DNA of 46,176 bases from Amanita rubescens. Its lineage: Eukaryota > Basidiomycota > Agaricomycetes > Agaricales > Amanitaceae. The stretch spans positions 1 to 46,176 of the forward strand of contig WION01000417.1 of assembly GCA_015039365.1 (NCBI GenBank). Reading direction: 5' to 3'. Made by a program: the position numbers and the translations under genes. Under the pieces are notes generated by a model. It had not been told where the DNA came from. It saw only the letters and a program-made list of their open reading frames with translations, and did no database searches. Below are positions 10,721 through 21,438 of the stretch, piece by piece. Within the stretch, counting starts at the first letter, position 1; every line of letters starts with the position of its first letter.

Positions 10721-10854
10721 AATTACATAGAGGGAAGAGTTATTGACCTGGGCGAGATGCTTGTCACTAAATGTTGAAAGTTGGGACTGAAGGGTGAATA
10801 ACTAGCCCTCACTCTTTCCATCCAACACCATCTGGTTTATCGTTTGAGGCCCGG

Positions 10855-11034
10855 GCATCCATATACCATTTGAAAACCTCTTTTTTCCCGACGCTTGACT
10901 AGGGAACTCGAAGCTAGTCACTGGTATAAACTTGTTTGATTGGATCATTGTAGATATTGTTATTACCTGACGTTGCGGCCCGCGCAGTGCGCACAGAGAA
11001 ATCGTCATCTGGGAAGAGCGCAATGGACAATAGA
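10855..11034 (+). pseudogene. Decayed 3' end of the ABHD11-like gene
   Basis: This matches the last two exons and last intron of the hydrolase gene at 7649-7848: the exon 5 end (TCACTGG, encoding the His motif), the intron ending CCGCGCAG, and the exon 6 start GTGCGCACAGAGAAA through to a TAG in the same context (GGACAATAG). Similarity continues a little past the stop to about 11090. Exons 1-4 are absent. It stands beside the decayed FMO in the same divergent orientation as the intact pair, so both came from one duplicated block. Confidence 0.8.
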
Positions 11035-11099
11035 ACCCGCAACCAAACCACTGGATGCGAGAGCGATGGTCCACGCTATACCGCAAATTATGTGCTCAC

Positions 11100-11505
11100 G
11101 ATGGAAAACCAGTTCTGAATATACATGTAAGAGGGAGACAAGGTTTGGAAGCTTCCAAATTCGGTGACTTTCGTACTTTAGGCCAATTGTCCCGTCTCCC
11201 AGAAAACGTTGCTCTTTCAGAACCCTCAGCCTAACAATGTCGCCCGGCACGCCATAGTGTGACTGCCACTCTCCGAAATTACGAGCTGTCCAGATCAGTA
11301 GCGCTGCAGTGCACTAGGATTTAGGAATGGGCTGCGCAAAGCTCGGGTTCACAACAATTTATACGATTGCCAATAGACCACAGTAAAGTGTAAGTGAGAT
11401 AGAAGCACGATCGAGTCATCGCAGTGCGCACTACTAGTATGGGAAGCTTAGCTGTTACGCCGATTTAAATGGCGTGTGAACTCGGCCCGTTCCCAACCAA
11501 CCAAC
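11100..11505. other. Upstream region of TSC13
   Basis: No gene seen; short open frames only. It holds the end of the duplicated block on the left and the TSC13 promoter on the right. Confidence 0.4.
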
Positions 11506-12893
11506 ATGGTGTCTTTGACAATATCGCCTGTTTCCAGACCTCCCTCAGTGGCGAAAGGTCTACCCATCACCATCGATATATCAAAGGATGCTACAGTGGT
11601 CGATGTCAAGCAAGAAATCGCGAAGCGCTTTAACCAGGTTCGTGTTGCTTGGATGTTCACATGTTTGCCGCGTGGCCATCCCACTACTGTGTTCGCATTA
11701 TCGCTCACACTCTTCTGCATACTTAGTTTCCTCCCTCTCGTCAAAAACTCAGCGTAAAAGATGCCAAGAAAGCGCTTGATGACGATGAAAGGTTGATTCA
11801 CATACTGGGCGAAAAGATCCAGAGCGGCGAACTCTTTGTGAAGGATTTGGGACCCCAGGTTGCCTGGCAGATAGTCTTCCTGGTTGAATACGTGCGTACA
11901 TATCGTCTTTGGCATGTTGGTGATGTCCTAAAACCATGTACCAGTTCGGACCCTTGGTCATTCATCCATTGTTCTACTACTACCCGAAACATTTGTACGG
12001 ACTAGACGTGCAGCATAGTACTCTGCAAAAGTGAGTCAAACATATAACAGCGGATGTGCTTATTTTCTAATATGCCATATCTAGGTATGCTTACGCTTTT
12101 GTTCTTCTGCACTTCCTCAAGCGCGAATTCGAGACGCTGTTGTAAGCTGTGATTCTATCAGTGAACGTACAGAGCTAACGCTGTGGATAGCGTCCATCGG
12201 TTTTCTCATGCTACAATGCCTCTCGGGAACATCTTGAAGAAGTACGCATAGTTCGTCATGTCCTACATCATGTGATAATAATGCGTCCTCGTAGTTCTTC
12301 GCACTACTATCTGCTCAGCGGCAAGTCTGACTACTCAACAGCTAATCCGACTTATTAACATGACAGCACAGGTGTCCTTCTCGCATATGACTTGTACAGG
12401 CCATTGCGCTCTGTCTCGTACATCCAAGGAACGATCCGGGACAATGATACATTTCTACTAATCTGCGCTGGCGTCTGGGCTGTAAGTAGTCCGATTACCT
12501 GTGGTCTCGCCTATCCCCTAACACGATATTTAGTTCGCTGAGCTGTCAAATCTCCACACGCACCTGACCCTCCGGTCACTCCGTCCCTCAGGTACCCGAA
12601 AGCGCGCAATACCCCACGGATACGGCTTTTCATTCCTCTCTTGTCCGAATTATTTCTTTGAGGCTATCGCTTGGATTGCTTTAACCGTTATGACAGGTAG
12701 CCTTGCTGGTACGTCTACGCCACGTCGCGTCGATGATAAGCGCACTGATCACCATCTTACAGCTGCCATCTTTACTGTTGTATCTATTTCACAAATGTCG
12801 ATCTGGGCCGTCAAGAAGCATCAAAACTACAAAAAGGAGTTTGGAAAGGACTATCCGAAAGGTAGATACGCTATGATCCCATTCGTTGTATAG
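11506..12893 (+). CDS. TSC13: Very-long-chain enoyl-CoA reductase
   Basis: Nine exons (11506-11637, 11727-11891, 11945-12030, 12085-12141, 12191-12241, 12295-12320, 12372-12481, 12534-12708, 12763-12893) give 310 aa. Residues 1-75 form the ubiquitin-like N-terminal region of TECR/Tsc13 (TVVDVKQEIAKRF, PSRQKLSVKDAKKALDDD). Membrane segments follow (FGPLVIHPLFYYYP, YAFVLLHFLKREFETLFVHRFSHATMP), then the steroid-5-alpha-reductase domain (GYGFSFLSCPNYFFEAIAW) and the typical end KKHQNYKKEFGKDYPKGRYAMIPF. It reduces trans-2-enoyl-CoA with NADPH in the last step of each ER fatty-acid elongation cycle. Intron 6 has a GC donor with the ideal form GCAAGT (12321), and exon 6 is only 26 nt. Confidence 0.95.
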
Positions 12894-13073
12894 TCACGGT
12901 ACTGTGAACATGACTCCTTTGCTTTTGGCCACTCCATGCTATAGGGGCGTTTTAAGTTCATAACCATATCCGTGATCGAGGTTTGCCGCAATCATGACAA
13001 GTGACATCATGACAATACCAGTCAGTAACGGAGTGATAAATACAAACTGGGATAGGAGTGTAAACGCGTAGAA

Positions 13074-13082
13074 TATAAAAGG
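13074..13082 (+). promoter_or_regulatory. TATA box of the secreted Cys-rich protein gene
   Basis: TATAAAAGG, 45 nt upstream of the ATG at 13127, in a classic context for an inducible secreted protein. The role is inferred from sequence and position. Confidence 0.55.
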
Positions 13083-13126
13083 CTATGTCAGCCGACGAAC
13101 CATCTTCCTATCACTTGCACAACATC

Positions 13127-14027
13127 ATGAACCGTTTATTCCAATATGCCTTGTTCGCAATCGCGTTCAGCTTCATACCATCTGGAGTGCTATCTTCGCC
13201 AGCCTCTGATTCCGACATACAGCCTAGAGCCGGACAACCGGTGGACAACATCGTCTACGTCACCAACGCCAATAAATTCTGGTTCGTCCCTCGTGTGCTA
13301 ATTGTTCGCCCTTTGAGCTCCATCTGATGATCCGTGATATCTTTCTACAGCATGATTATGCCACGGTTTGACATTTTCCATTCACATGGAAAAAGGATAG
13401 TTCTCCCTGACGTCATTTATTACACAGTCAGCCGCACACCGACATTGGCGTCAGCGAGCAGCCCGGTGGGACGAAGACATATTGTTCGCCAGCTGGAAGA
13501 TATTCGTCCCAACAGGGCCAATTGCCTGCTGATTTCTGGAGCAATGTCGAGTTTAAGAGTGGCCGTAGCAGCACCGGTGGACGATATGCACAACGTGAGA
13601 TTGGACTAAACAGTTGATGATCCCGGCTGAAAACTGACATGTTCCGAAAGTGACGGGTTGCATCCGGCCCGGGCATCTGAGCAGGTTGAATGTCAATGAT
13701 GTAGGTGGCCAGTATGATTCGAGCGGTGGTCTAGGAGGCCGCGGTAATCCGCGAGATAGCGTGTGCCTGGGGTAAGCGTACACCTGGACTGTGAATTTCA
13801 CCCTGTTACTGACAGCTGGCTTTCAAGGTATAACCATTACGTTGAGTTGGTGGAACCTGCAGGGCCACGCGCGTGCATCAAGTGTTGCGACGATCCAAGG
13901 GATTGTCCAGTGAACAAAGGTAAGATCGTCTCCTATCGCAGTGACAAGCATAGTGACATTCTTCCCATGTTCAGATACGCAGGGTTGCCCTCAAGTCATA
14001 AAAGGGAATTACTTTGACTGTGATTGA
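13127..14027 (+). CDS. Secreted Cys-rich protein, unknown function
   Basis: Six exons (13127-13281, 13351-13365, 13428-13594, 13651-13771, 13828-13919, 13975-14027) give 200 aa. The N-terminus is a clear signal peptide (QYALFAIAFSFIPSGVLSSPA). The mature part holds about ten Cys, including ACIKCCDDPRDCP and a DCD end, with GQPVDNIVYVTNANKFC, GGTKTYCSPAGRYSS, NVNDVGGQYDSSGG and GNPRDSVCLGYNHYVELVEPAGPRAC. It resembles conserved basidiomycete secreted proteins I cannot name; no catalytic motif is visible. Exon 2 is a 15-nt micro-exon whose donor (GTTTGA) is weak. The gene has a TATA box. Confidence 0.85.
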
Positions 14028-14173
14028 TCGATTGGTTGGGCTGGATCTTAGCGATTGGACTTTATTGCATGACTGGACGATGTGCTTCTTGTACAACACA
14101 ATAATGGACTTTATGACCCTTAATCAGACTCGAGTACGATAAGGCTTAAGAAGCAACCCACCTGTTCTTTGCG

Positions 14174-15419
14174 TTATGGTATACTATAAGCCAGCCAAGC
14201 ATCTACTGTCCGTTCACTACCTCCCACCCAGTGACTAATCATACTTGACACGAGAGTTTTGAATGCCCAGCCCACGATGATAACTAGTGTCGTCAGCAAC
14301 GGATGTGCATCCAGAATCACTAGTTGAGCATTTAGCCAGGTCCAGGTAAAGAAAATAAATGTAGACCTCTCAATCCAAAGCCAGCCGACATGCCTCCAAC
14401 AATGTTTCGAATGAACCACTCCTTGTCGATCTTATCATCATCCAAGGCGATGAACGCACGTCGCGCGTACTCATTCCATGTTGCATTTGACAACGTAAAA
14501 GAAGGGGGAGGTATAAAAACCGTCGAAGGTCTCCATATCGTCAATAAATATAACAAGAATAGCTTGGTAAGAGACGAGTAGAACAGGGTGAGTGGGATAA
14601 GTGATAACCTAATGAGAGTGGGTAAGGTCCTCAGAGGATTCAGCAAAGGCTACTGACCGGAATTCGCGTCTGATGTCCGACGGGGCAGGCTTGGCCTTTG
14701 GATAGGGGATAACGCTCAATAATGCCAGAGTGATGTGGCACATGAGACCGACGCCAGAGTGAAATGCAATAGTCTCTGAGATGGGGTTGAGCGGGTAGAA
14801 GATGATTGTGAATGTGCCTTTTACCTGCGACGCAACCAAGTAGGACTCTTACAGAATGAGTGAAGAGGTCGAGGGTCCAAGGAGATCCAGCCAAAGGTGG
14901 ATTTGGGTCTATGTATGGGGTGTCAGAATAATCGCGACAGCAGGATTCATTTCAAACGTACTTAAATGGCACCATCTGATATCTATGTCACGTCAGAAAC
15001 GCGCATATAAGCAGGAAAAGAAAAAAAGACTCACAAGCATCGAGGAATATGAGGACAACTCCCAATTTGAACACCCAAATCCACCTTCTCTGATAGCAGA
15101 GTCACAAAATGAAAAGCGAGGCGAGTTAGATGAGGGTGCTAACCTTTTCTCTATTGTCCTGTCTGGGGCTAATAGGGAGAGTGTCTTTGCCGTCATTGGT
15201 AGCTTTCCTGGGTTCTGAACCGCGGTTGTACAAGAGATGCCTATACACACCGCGTTTGAGGAGAATAAGGTCGAGCAGTAGGGTGAGAGAGTCATGCTCG
15301 ACGTAGGGATCTACAAATGCGTGGCATTTGACACATTCTTCCAACCTGAGATTATACGCGGATTCGTAGACGGTATAAATAAAAGGCGCGTAGTTGGTGC
15401 AGGTCGTGCAAATTGGCAT
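14174..15419 (-). CDS. ARV1: ARV1, ER sterol and sphingolipid homeostasis protein
   Basis: Seven exons (15144-15419, 15035-15089, 14962-14982, 14825-14908, 14658-14775, 14367-14608, 14174-14319) give 313 aa. The N-terminal Arv1 homology domain has two CxxC pairs (ICTTC and ECVKC) with YNLRLEECVKCHAFVDPYVEHD and LDLILLKRGVYRHLLYNR. Several membrane segments follow, with the fungal signature DKIDKEWFIRNIVGGMSAGFGLRVILDAHP. Arv1 is an ER membrane protein needed for sterol distribution and GPI-anchor synthesis. MPICTTC was chosen as start because the domain begins there. The frame is open upstream to another ATG at 15464, which overlaps the GET4 stop codon as TGATG. Only 44 nt separate the GET4 stop from the chosen start. 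Confidence 0.93.
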
Positions 15420-15463
15420 ACTGAGAAAAGTCACTAAATAACTACAAAGTAACAAACATAACA

Positions 15464-16728
15464 TCAGTCTAATCCTGGAGACCCTGCATGATTGCCTGGT
15501 ATCAACACCCGCGGCGCGGATGTCCCTGATCCTCCTCCACCGAACAGCGACGAAAGCATGTCACCAAAAGGATTTGCGGGCTGCCCCCGCGGCTGAGGTA
15601 GAGCAAAGTACAACGTCCCTATTTCGTGCAGAACCTACACCAACGTGAGTTCGCGAACCAAAAATGTATACCAACATACCTTGCGGATTTCAGGCAAGGA
15701 GAGGATACCTCCGCGGCCCTGGTACGTACCACACAGTCGGATCCAGCTCTCCCTCACCACCTTGTTACTATCACCGTTTGCCCGTTGACACGTTAACACC
15801 GCCATCTGCGCGAAATTGAGAACTGGATCTTTCGTGAGTACCACCTCGTCTGAGCCCACACCAATAGAAGGCTGTCCGGACGAAAGACTTAAAGTCTTTC
15901 CAGCGGACGATGTGAAATGCGTGATGAACGTGCGTGCAGCCAGGATATTCCCATTCTGTAGATAGCTACAGACGAATGGATTAGCTTCCTGCGAGCCAGG
16001 AAACGTAGAACGCACGGCAATGTTCCCCGCAGAGCAAATGCTCCGGGCGATCCACCCGGCGCCGCCATCCATTGCACGAACATCTCCGCCAGAAGTCTTG
16101 CACTGTCCCGCGTTCCAGATGCCAGGAGATACGTTTCAGCCGTTTCGAAACTGCCCTCTGTGTATCTTCCATGTCAAAATTAGAGACTGCTTGGGAACGA
16201 GCTTTACGTACCCTTGTACAGTAGCTCACCGACATAGTGGTGCAGCTCAGGGTCGCCTGCTGGGTAGGGACCATGCTTCACTGTCCAGCTTGGAGAGATC
16301 GGTATTCAATCAATGAATAGACGAGAGATGATGTCGCGTACGCTATTGATTTATCAATAAGAGTCTTTCTCCATGTTCCCTCGGAACCGGTTAGCGCGAT
16401 GAGTTGGGTTATTCTACCTGGTCTCAGGGTAAGATCGCGTAAGAAAGCAGATAAGTCGGAAGCACTGACCTCTGCTCTCGTCTGACACTGATTCGCCCTT
16501 TTGATCGTATACCTCCAATAGAAAACTGGAGAGATCTATACCACTGCCAGCCTGTCCGTTCTTCAGAAGCTCGCGAGCACTCTGGAACAGTACATCAATC
16601 GCAACATCGTACTGCCCCGCTTTCACGTATCTCGAGGCGAATGTGCGAGCTTTCTGATGAGCCTCGTACGGAGAGTCCGCTATCCGAGGAAGAATTGCTT
16701 TGAGCGCTTTTGAAGACGAGGAAGCCAT
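15464..16728 (-). CDS. GET4: GET4, tail-anchored protein insertion factor
   Basis: Six exons (16470-16728, 16342-16417, 16212-16288, 16016-16157, 15680-15965, 15464-15634) give 336 aa. The alpha-solenoid reads AHQKARTFASRYVKAGQYDVAIDVLFQSARELL, then GIDLSSFLLEVYDQ, HHYVGELLYKGEG, ARLLAEMFVQWM, FALRGTLPYLQNGNILAARTFI and DPVLNFAQMAVLTCQR, which match Get4/TRC35. With Get5 and Sgt2 it passes tail-anchored proteins to the Get3 ATPase in the cytosol. It is transcribed in tandem with the GH17 gene upstream (79 bp) and ARV1 downstream (44 bp). The Gly/Ser-rich C-terminus (MLSSLFGGGGSG) is usual for fungi. Confidence 0.94.
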
Positions 16729-16807
16729 GATAAAAAGACTCGTGGCTGTGGCCCTTATCGAAGTGATCGGACAACATTCTACGTATCGTATCGTATCTAA
16801 CTCTACT

Positions 16808-18256
16808 TCAACATGACGTTCTTGGATTGAACGGAAACTTGAGCTCTCCAGAATCACTATAAATTCCGTATCCCGGTTCTTGACTGTCCGAGTAAATATG
16901 CGCGAACCACCCAATTCCACCACCTTCCATCGATTTGAAGTCGGGGCAATGCTCGTCGAGTAATGCAAAGTAATCCTACTTTGGTGAGCATTCACCTTTT
17001 AATGGAAAAACACTTACTTGTTCATTGGCGACGTTTGCAACAGCTCTAAAACTGTTTGGCTCGACGCCCGGGTACGTAGTTGACGGCCAGCCATTCTAGA
17101 ACACGCAAATTGGCGATCGCCGCCCCAAAAGGTAGCAACGTACGTACCTCAGTCAGGTATATTTTCTTGCCATTCGAATTTTTCATGAACCAATTAAGAT
17201 CATTCATAACCAATGGCCACGAGTCTCTCGCTTTACATTAACGATAAGCAATGCTTCAAGATGCAGAAAAAATCAACAAACGTACCAAGAGATGCTTGTG
17301 CAGAGAAGAAAGGCAATATATGCACGTCCACTATGTCGATATTCTCTAGCACTTGCTTTGCTCCGTTATCCCAGTCCTATTCCGATCATCAACAACGCGT
17401 TCTCGGAAAGCGTACAGGCTTACACGTTGATACGAATAGGCAAAGTCGCTGACAGTAACTGGGATACCCAACGGAGCCAAATTTGCCTTGGCATTGTTCA
17501 CCTCGCTGGCCAATTCATACGGGTCAATCACCTGGTCAAATAAGGGCTCGGATCCAAATTGGACCGCTCGCGTGACAAACTTGGCCTTTGGATTCGAATG
17601 CAGGATACTAAATAGTTCATTTCGACGCCATTTCCACTCGTCCCCTCCATCGAAGCCAAACTGGATATACATATCAGTTTTACATCTTGGTGGACGATGA
17701 ATACTCACCCAAATAAGGGCATGGACACCTATTCCAGCGTCCCAGGCAGCTTCGACAATATCATTACTGGAAGCGTAAGTACGTCCGAATATGGCTTTTG
17801 TGCGCATATATACTCACTAGAAACCGTTCTGATCGCACGCTCCATACAGACGGACGTATCTCCCATGAAACCTATTTCGAATATTTTGAAAATCACTCCT
17901 CAACTGCTGCAGACTCTGACCTTGAATGCGTCCAAAAACATCAGCTATACAAAAACGACACGAAGCGCACACAACTCACAAGCAGTCACTTCGTAACTGA
18001 ACCCTAGAAACCCATATTCGTTTCTCTGGTCGCACCACCAATCTTTTACCGACTCGGGAAGGGAGCTTTTCGGCATATTGAAACTTGGTGAAGGGAAACA
18101 ATTAGATGTTCGTTGGCTTTCGATTTTCGTGAAATTGGAAGTAGGATCGGAGGGCGAAGGAGGGCCCATCGAAGGACAAGCCGCACCGCGCACGACGGCG
18201 GCAGCCGCCAACGTACCCACTGCCACAGCGCCTAACGGTAAGTAGCTGAGCCTCAT
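16808..18256 (-). CDS. Glycoside hydrolase family 17 (beta-1,3-glucanase-like)
   Basis: Eight exons (17980-18256, 17818-17944, 17709-17766, 17424-17660, 17286-17376, 17148-17230, 17018-17095, 16808-16975) give 372 aa. A signal peptide (LPLGAVAVGTLAAAAVVRGA) opens the protein. The TIM barrel has FLGFSYEVTA, RYVRLYGACDQNGFY, IVEAAWDAGIGVHALIW and FVTRAVQFGSEP (the acid/base Glu, here GSEP where most members have GNE). Later come VDVHILPFFSAQ, LTENGWPSTTYPG (the nucleophile Glu, in ENGWP where ETGWP is common) and IGWFAHIYSDSQEPGYG. It is secreted or wall-bound and acts on beta-1,3-glucan during wall remodelling. Its stop is only 79 bp before the GET4 start. Confidence 0.92.
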
Positions 18257-18742
18257 TTCGACCAGTGTTGTAGGTCATTCTCGAGGAGGCGTCAATGGTC
18301 TTATACTCCTCCATAACTAGGGGTATCTAGCCGATTTAGGTTACTCCAGCACGCACATCTTGCTCGTATGCTTGTCCTATCGCATCCACATTTGGAAACA
18401 GCGTCGTTCCGCGGTAGCTGGTTTTGGTCGTGGCAATGGCAGATCTGGTCGAAAACCTATCAGGAGTGAATCAAAAGGGGGATCGCTTCTTCTTGGTAGG
18501 GACGAGCCCAAGATGGTCCAATCTCTGCGTTTTCGTCTCGCTTCGCTTTCCTGTTGCAATTAACTCGCGTCACAATAATAGTGCTGTCACTCTTTGGATC
18601 TTCGCGAAGCGCAGTGAGAAGCTCACGCCTGGATCGTGCATCCTTGCCCTTGGTGGCAAATAAGTTTGTAGCACATGATGTAGTATGATATCATTGGTCC
18701 ATATCGAAATCACAAAGGCTGGAATCCTACAGGTAGCTAGAG
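18257..18742. other. Intergenic, GH17 promoter side
   Basis: No gene supported. It holds the GH17 upstream region and the aquaporin 3' end; the 60-80 codon open frames on both strands have no recognisable motif. Confidence 0.45.
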
Positions 18743-19931
18743 TCAAACGTTCGTTTCGCTACTGACAATGAACCGTTCAGAAATGCGGCTAACTTCATCG
18801 AGTTCTTGGATCTGCGGAGGATGTGTCAACTGCGCGGTCTCGCGCGCCTCGGGGGTCTTGTCATTCTCGATATTGATCTTGTTGACGACAGTCTTCGCAA
18901 AGACGACCGGATCTGTAGGAGATTTCTTAGGGTCATGCGTGTCTTGGTCGGGGTTAAGAGTCCAATAGCGAAAACTGTACAGCGCCAGTAAGTTAAGCAA
19001 GAGCAAGAGGGTGTTATATGACTCGCTGTTTGATTATAGTGTATAACGCTGCTCCTAGAAGTGATCCGAGGGCTGGGCCAACCCAGTACTACAAAGAGAG
19101 ATGGAGCAATGTCAAAGTTATAAAAGCTTGCGCTACGCACCACCCAGTGGCTACGATAAGGAAACCCGGTGACCACGGCTGGACCAAAAGACCTTGCAGT
19201 GTTCATCGCGGCGCCAGTGTAATACGTAGCGAAGCTACATAGCAGTATATTTAGCAGAGAAGCTGCGCTGCAAGTAGAAGGCATACAGATGTCCAGAAAA
19301 CAGGGTCAGACCGATACCAACCTTGAGAGAGACATGATGATACTGGAGAGCATGGATGACGTCATCGACATACGGGTGCAAATGGTGTGGCCTGGTGTTT
19401 CTCGGCAGCCAACATAAGAACAGCGAGGACGAGCGCAGACGTAGTGAACATTTCAATGAACACTCCTTGGGCATAATTAACATCTTGTTGCAGAAACGTG
19501 CTACCGATGATGTCAGTTCAGTGAGAAGCTTGCGTGACGCAAGCGTACTTGACAGATAAGGGTCCAGGTGTAAGGGCGTCTACTAGAGCGGCCCCGGCAA
19601 CGGCCCCGAACAGTTGAGCAATACAGTAGAGCACGAATCTAACGGGTTGGATCACGCCCACGAGTGCCAGTCCAAGAGAGACATTTGGGTTGAATAAACC
19701 TCCTGTGACACGAAAGAATAGCCACGTCGAAACCAAAAGACTAAAACCCATGCTTGTTGATATATAGAGAACCTGTTCGATCCGATTCGTCGCTGAGCTC
19801 ATGTCATTTTCGCCAGTAGCAGCTTGTATACCGCCTAAGCCAAGTAAAAGAAAGAAGGCAGTGCCGATAAATTCTAGAAATGCCGCCTTTAAGTCCTCCT
19901 CGATGTTGCAGAAAAGGTATCCGTAGCGCAT
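18743..19931 (-). CDS. Aquaporin / aquaglyceroporin with altered NPA boxes
   Basis: Six exons (19549-19931, 19374-19500, 19287-19321, 19141-19234, 19027-19088, 18743-18974) give 310 aa with the six-helix MIP fold: EDLKAAFLEFIGTAFFLLLGLGGIQA, then GGLFNPNVSLGLALVG, AQGVFIEMFTTSALVLAVLMLAAEKH and TGAAMNTARSFGPAVV. The first NPA box is NPN (81-83) and the second is NTA (193-195); Arg196 of the selectivity filter is present. It is a membrane channel for water or small solutes. The charged C-terminal tail (about 75 aa) is cytosolic. Intron 5 uses a GC donor (GCGAGT at 19026). A further 5' exon cannot be excluded. Confidence 0.9.
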
Positions 19932-20000
19932 GGGTAGACCGTAGAATGGACGTGAACTTGACTAGGGAATTCGAAACAATTGGCCATGTTTGGTCGCGTC

Positions 20001-20027
20001 TCTCGAGTCTCTCGAGTCTCTCGAGTC
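20001..20027. repeat. Three tandem copies of TCTCGAGTC
   Basis: A perfect 9-bp unit repeated three times, 70 bp upstream of the aquaporin start (minus strand). Each copy contains CTCGAG. It may be part of that gene's promoter or leader. Confidence 0.7.
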
Positions 20028-20125
20028 TTTATGTTGATTCCCCTATCACGACCCCGCAGCGGTACGTCCCTCCCTTCCTCTACCCACCCAACATGTCCTT
20101 ACTCGCGTAGGTACTCTTATTGAAA

Positions 20126-20150
20126 AGGGTGCCCTCCGCTTTGGCACCCT
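20126..20150. repeat. Inverted repeat AGGGTGCC-9-GGCACCCT
   Basis: Perfect 8-bp arms around a 9-nt loop, in the space between the aquaporin gene (minus) and the plus-strand ORF at 20250. It could be a regulator binding site or a hairpin in a transcript. Confidence 0.5.
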
Positions 20151-20249
20151 AGTTGATTTCCGGGGCGCAAAGACATTGTGAGACGCGTCTCTCACGCTTG
20201 GAACCGCAAGACATGTCCGTTGGTTTCCGGGCTGCGTCTCGCCTAAGAG

Positions 20250-21438
20250 ATGCATTCTGACCCGTCGGATTTGGATGGCTTTGACGACATCAGACCTAAA
20301 GAATCAGAAAGGCCTTGCAAGACGGTCATGTCGCCGGAGAAGATATTCCACCGAGTGCCAGGAAGGAGGGTGCCGCTACAGAGGGAATCGAAGGCGAGGA
20401 CGAGGACGAAGAAAAGCCAAAGAACAAAGCCACCCCGAGAAAGAGGAAGGATACGGACGTCGTGTTTGGATGCCCTCACGCACTCAGCTCTCGCTTGAAA
20501 CTACGTGGTGGGGTTACAGGATGTATGTTTGTTTCTCTTGTTTCACTACGTATAACAACCTAGTAATGTTTCTATGTCCTTCCTATTACAGTTATCCAGG
20601 TTATTGTCGTATTACGAGGCTTGGTTTCTTACTTGGAATATCTAGGGTGGGGTACTATCAGGAGCTACGACGAGGCGCGTTCTCTTTTTTCGCGGCGACA
20701 AGTTATGTGACTCATATCTTTGCCAACAGGATACGGTATAATTCTGAGCGCGACATGGTTGATACCTATAACACTTATACCCAGCACTTGGGTCCCCGCC
20801 TCCGTCAGAATGGCCTGGCTCGCCATTGTCGATCACATCTGCACCGGACCGTGACGCAATTTACGCCTACTCCTTCAACCCTTTCTCCCACTTCTCTATC
20901 AACCCTATCTCCCGCCATCTCTCAGACAACATCCCCACCTCCATCTTCATCACCCGCTTTATCGCAATCAACGACACCAACTACGATATCTCCGTCTTCT
21001 TTACATATATCCCCATATCTACCGCTTCGACAAGAACAGAGTCTTGAACCATCTCAAAGACAACAATATCCGGCGTACTCACCGACACTTGTACCGGCGC
21101 CATCTCTACCTCTTACCCAACTCTCGGCGTCGTCGTTCCCCTCTCCAGTAATGAATCCCTCGTACGGGTATACATACGGGCAACCCTTCACAACAACCTC
21201 GCAGACTCCCCCCATTATGGCCATGTCAATGATAAGCCTTAACGGTGCAGTTATGTACTCCCCGGCGATGACGCCGTTGCCAGTGTCGTCGCCATATCCA
21301 TCACCTTCAGCTTCGCCAACCCTGTCGTCTGCATCAGGCTTGCCGTTAACTTCAACACCCTCAATGGGCCAGAGACGGACGAGAAACAGAAATTTGTCTC
21401 TATATACACCTCGAACGGCGACTGCCGCTTCTGGATGA
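20250..21438 (+). CDS. Uncertain gene with long Ser/Thr/Pro-rich tail
   Basis: One plus-strand frame is open for 387 codons (20275-21438). Its last 200 residues are a Ser/Thr/Pro-rich low-complexity tail typical of transcription-factor activation regions. Just before it, LRQNGLARHCRSH resembles the helix and HxxxH half of a C2H2 zinc finger, but no Cys pair is visible. The 5' part is unclear: an MHSDPSDLDGFDD start at 20250 and an acidic/basic stretch (EGEDEDEEKPKNKATPRKRK) lie in two other frames. An intron GTATGT to TTACAG near 20523-20591 is likely. A possible Zn-finger regulator, perhaps damaged; the true start and exons are unresolved. Confidence 0.35.

Noticed and set aside
15464..15464. 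Using the ATG at 15464 as the annotated ARV1 start
   Set aside because: It adds 15 hydrophobic residues not seen in the family, which begins with MPICTTC; kept only as a finding about TGATG.
20243..20479. 78-codon minus-strand frame with a hydrophobic stretch, resembling a signal peptide
   Set aside because: The hydrophobic run is the antisense of the acidic/basic plus-strand stretch; there is no supporting motif.
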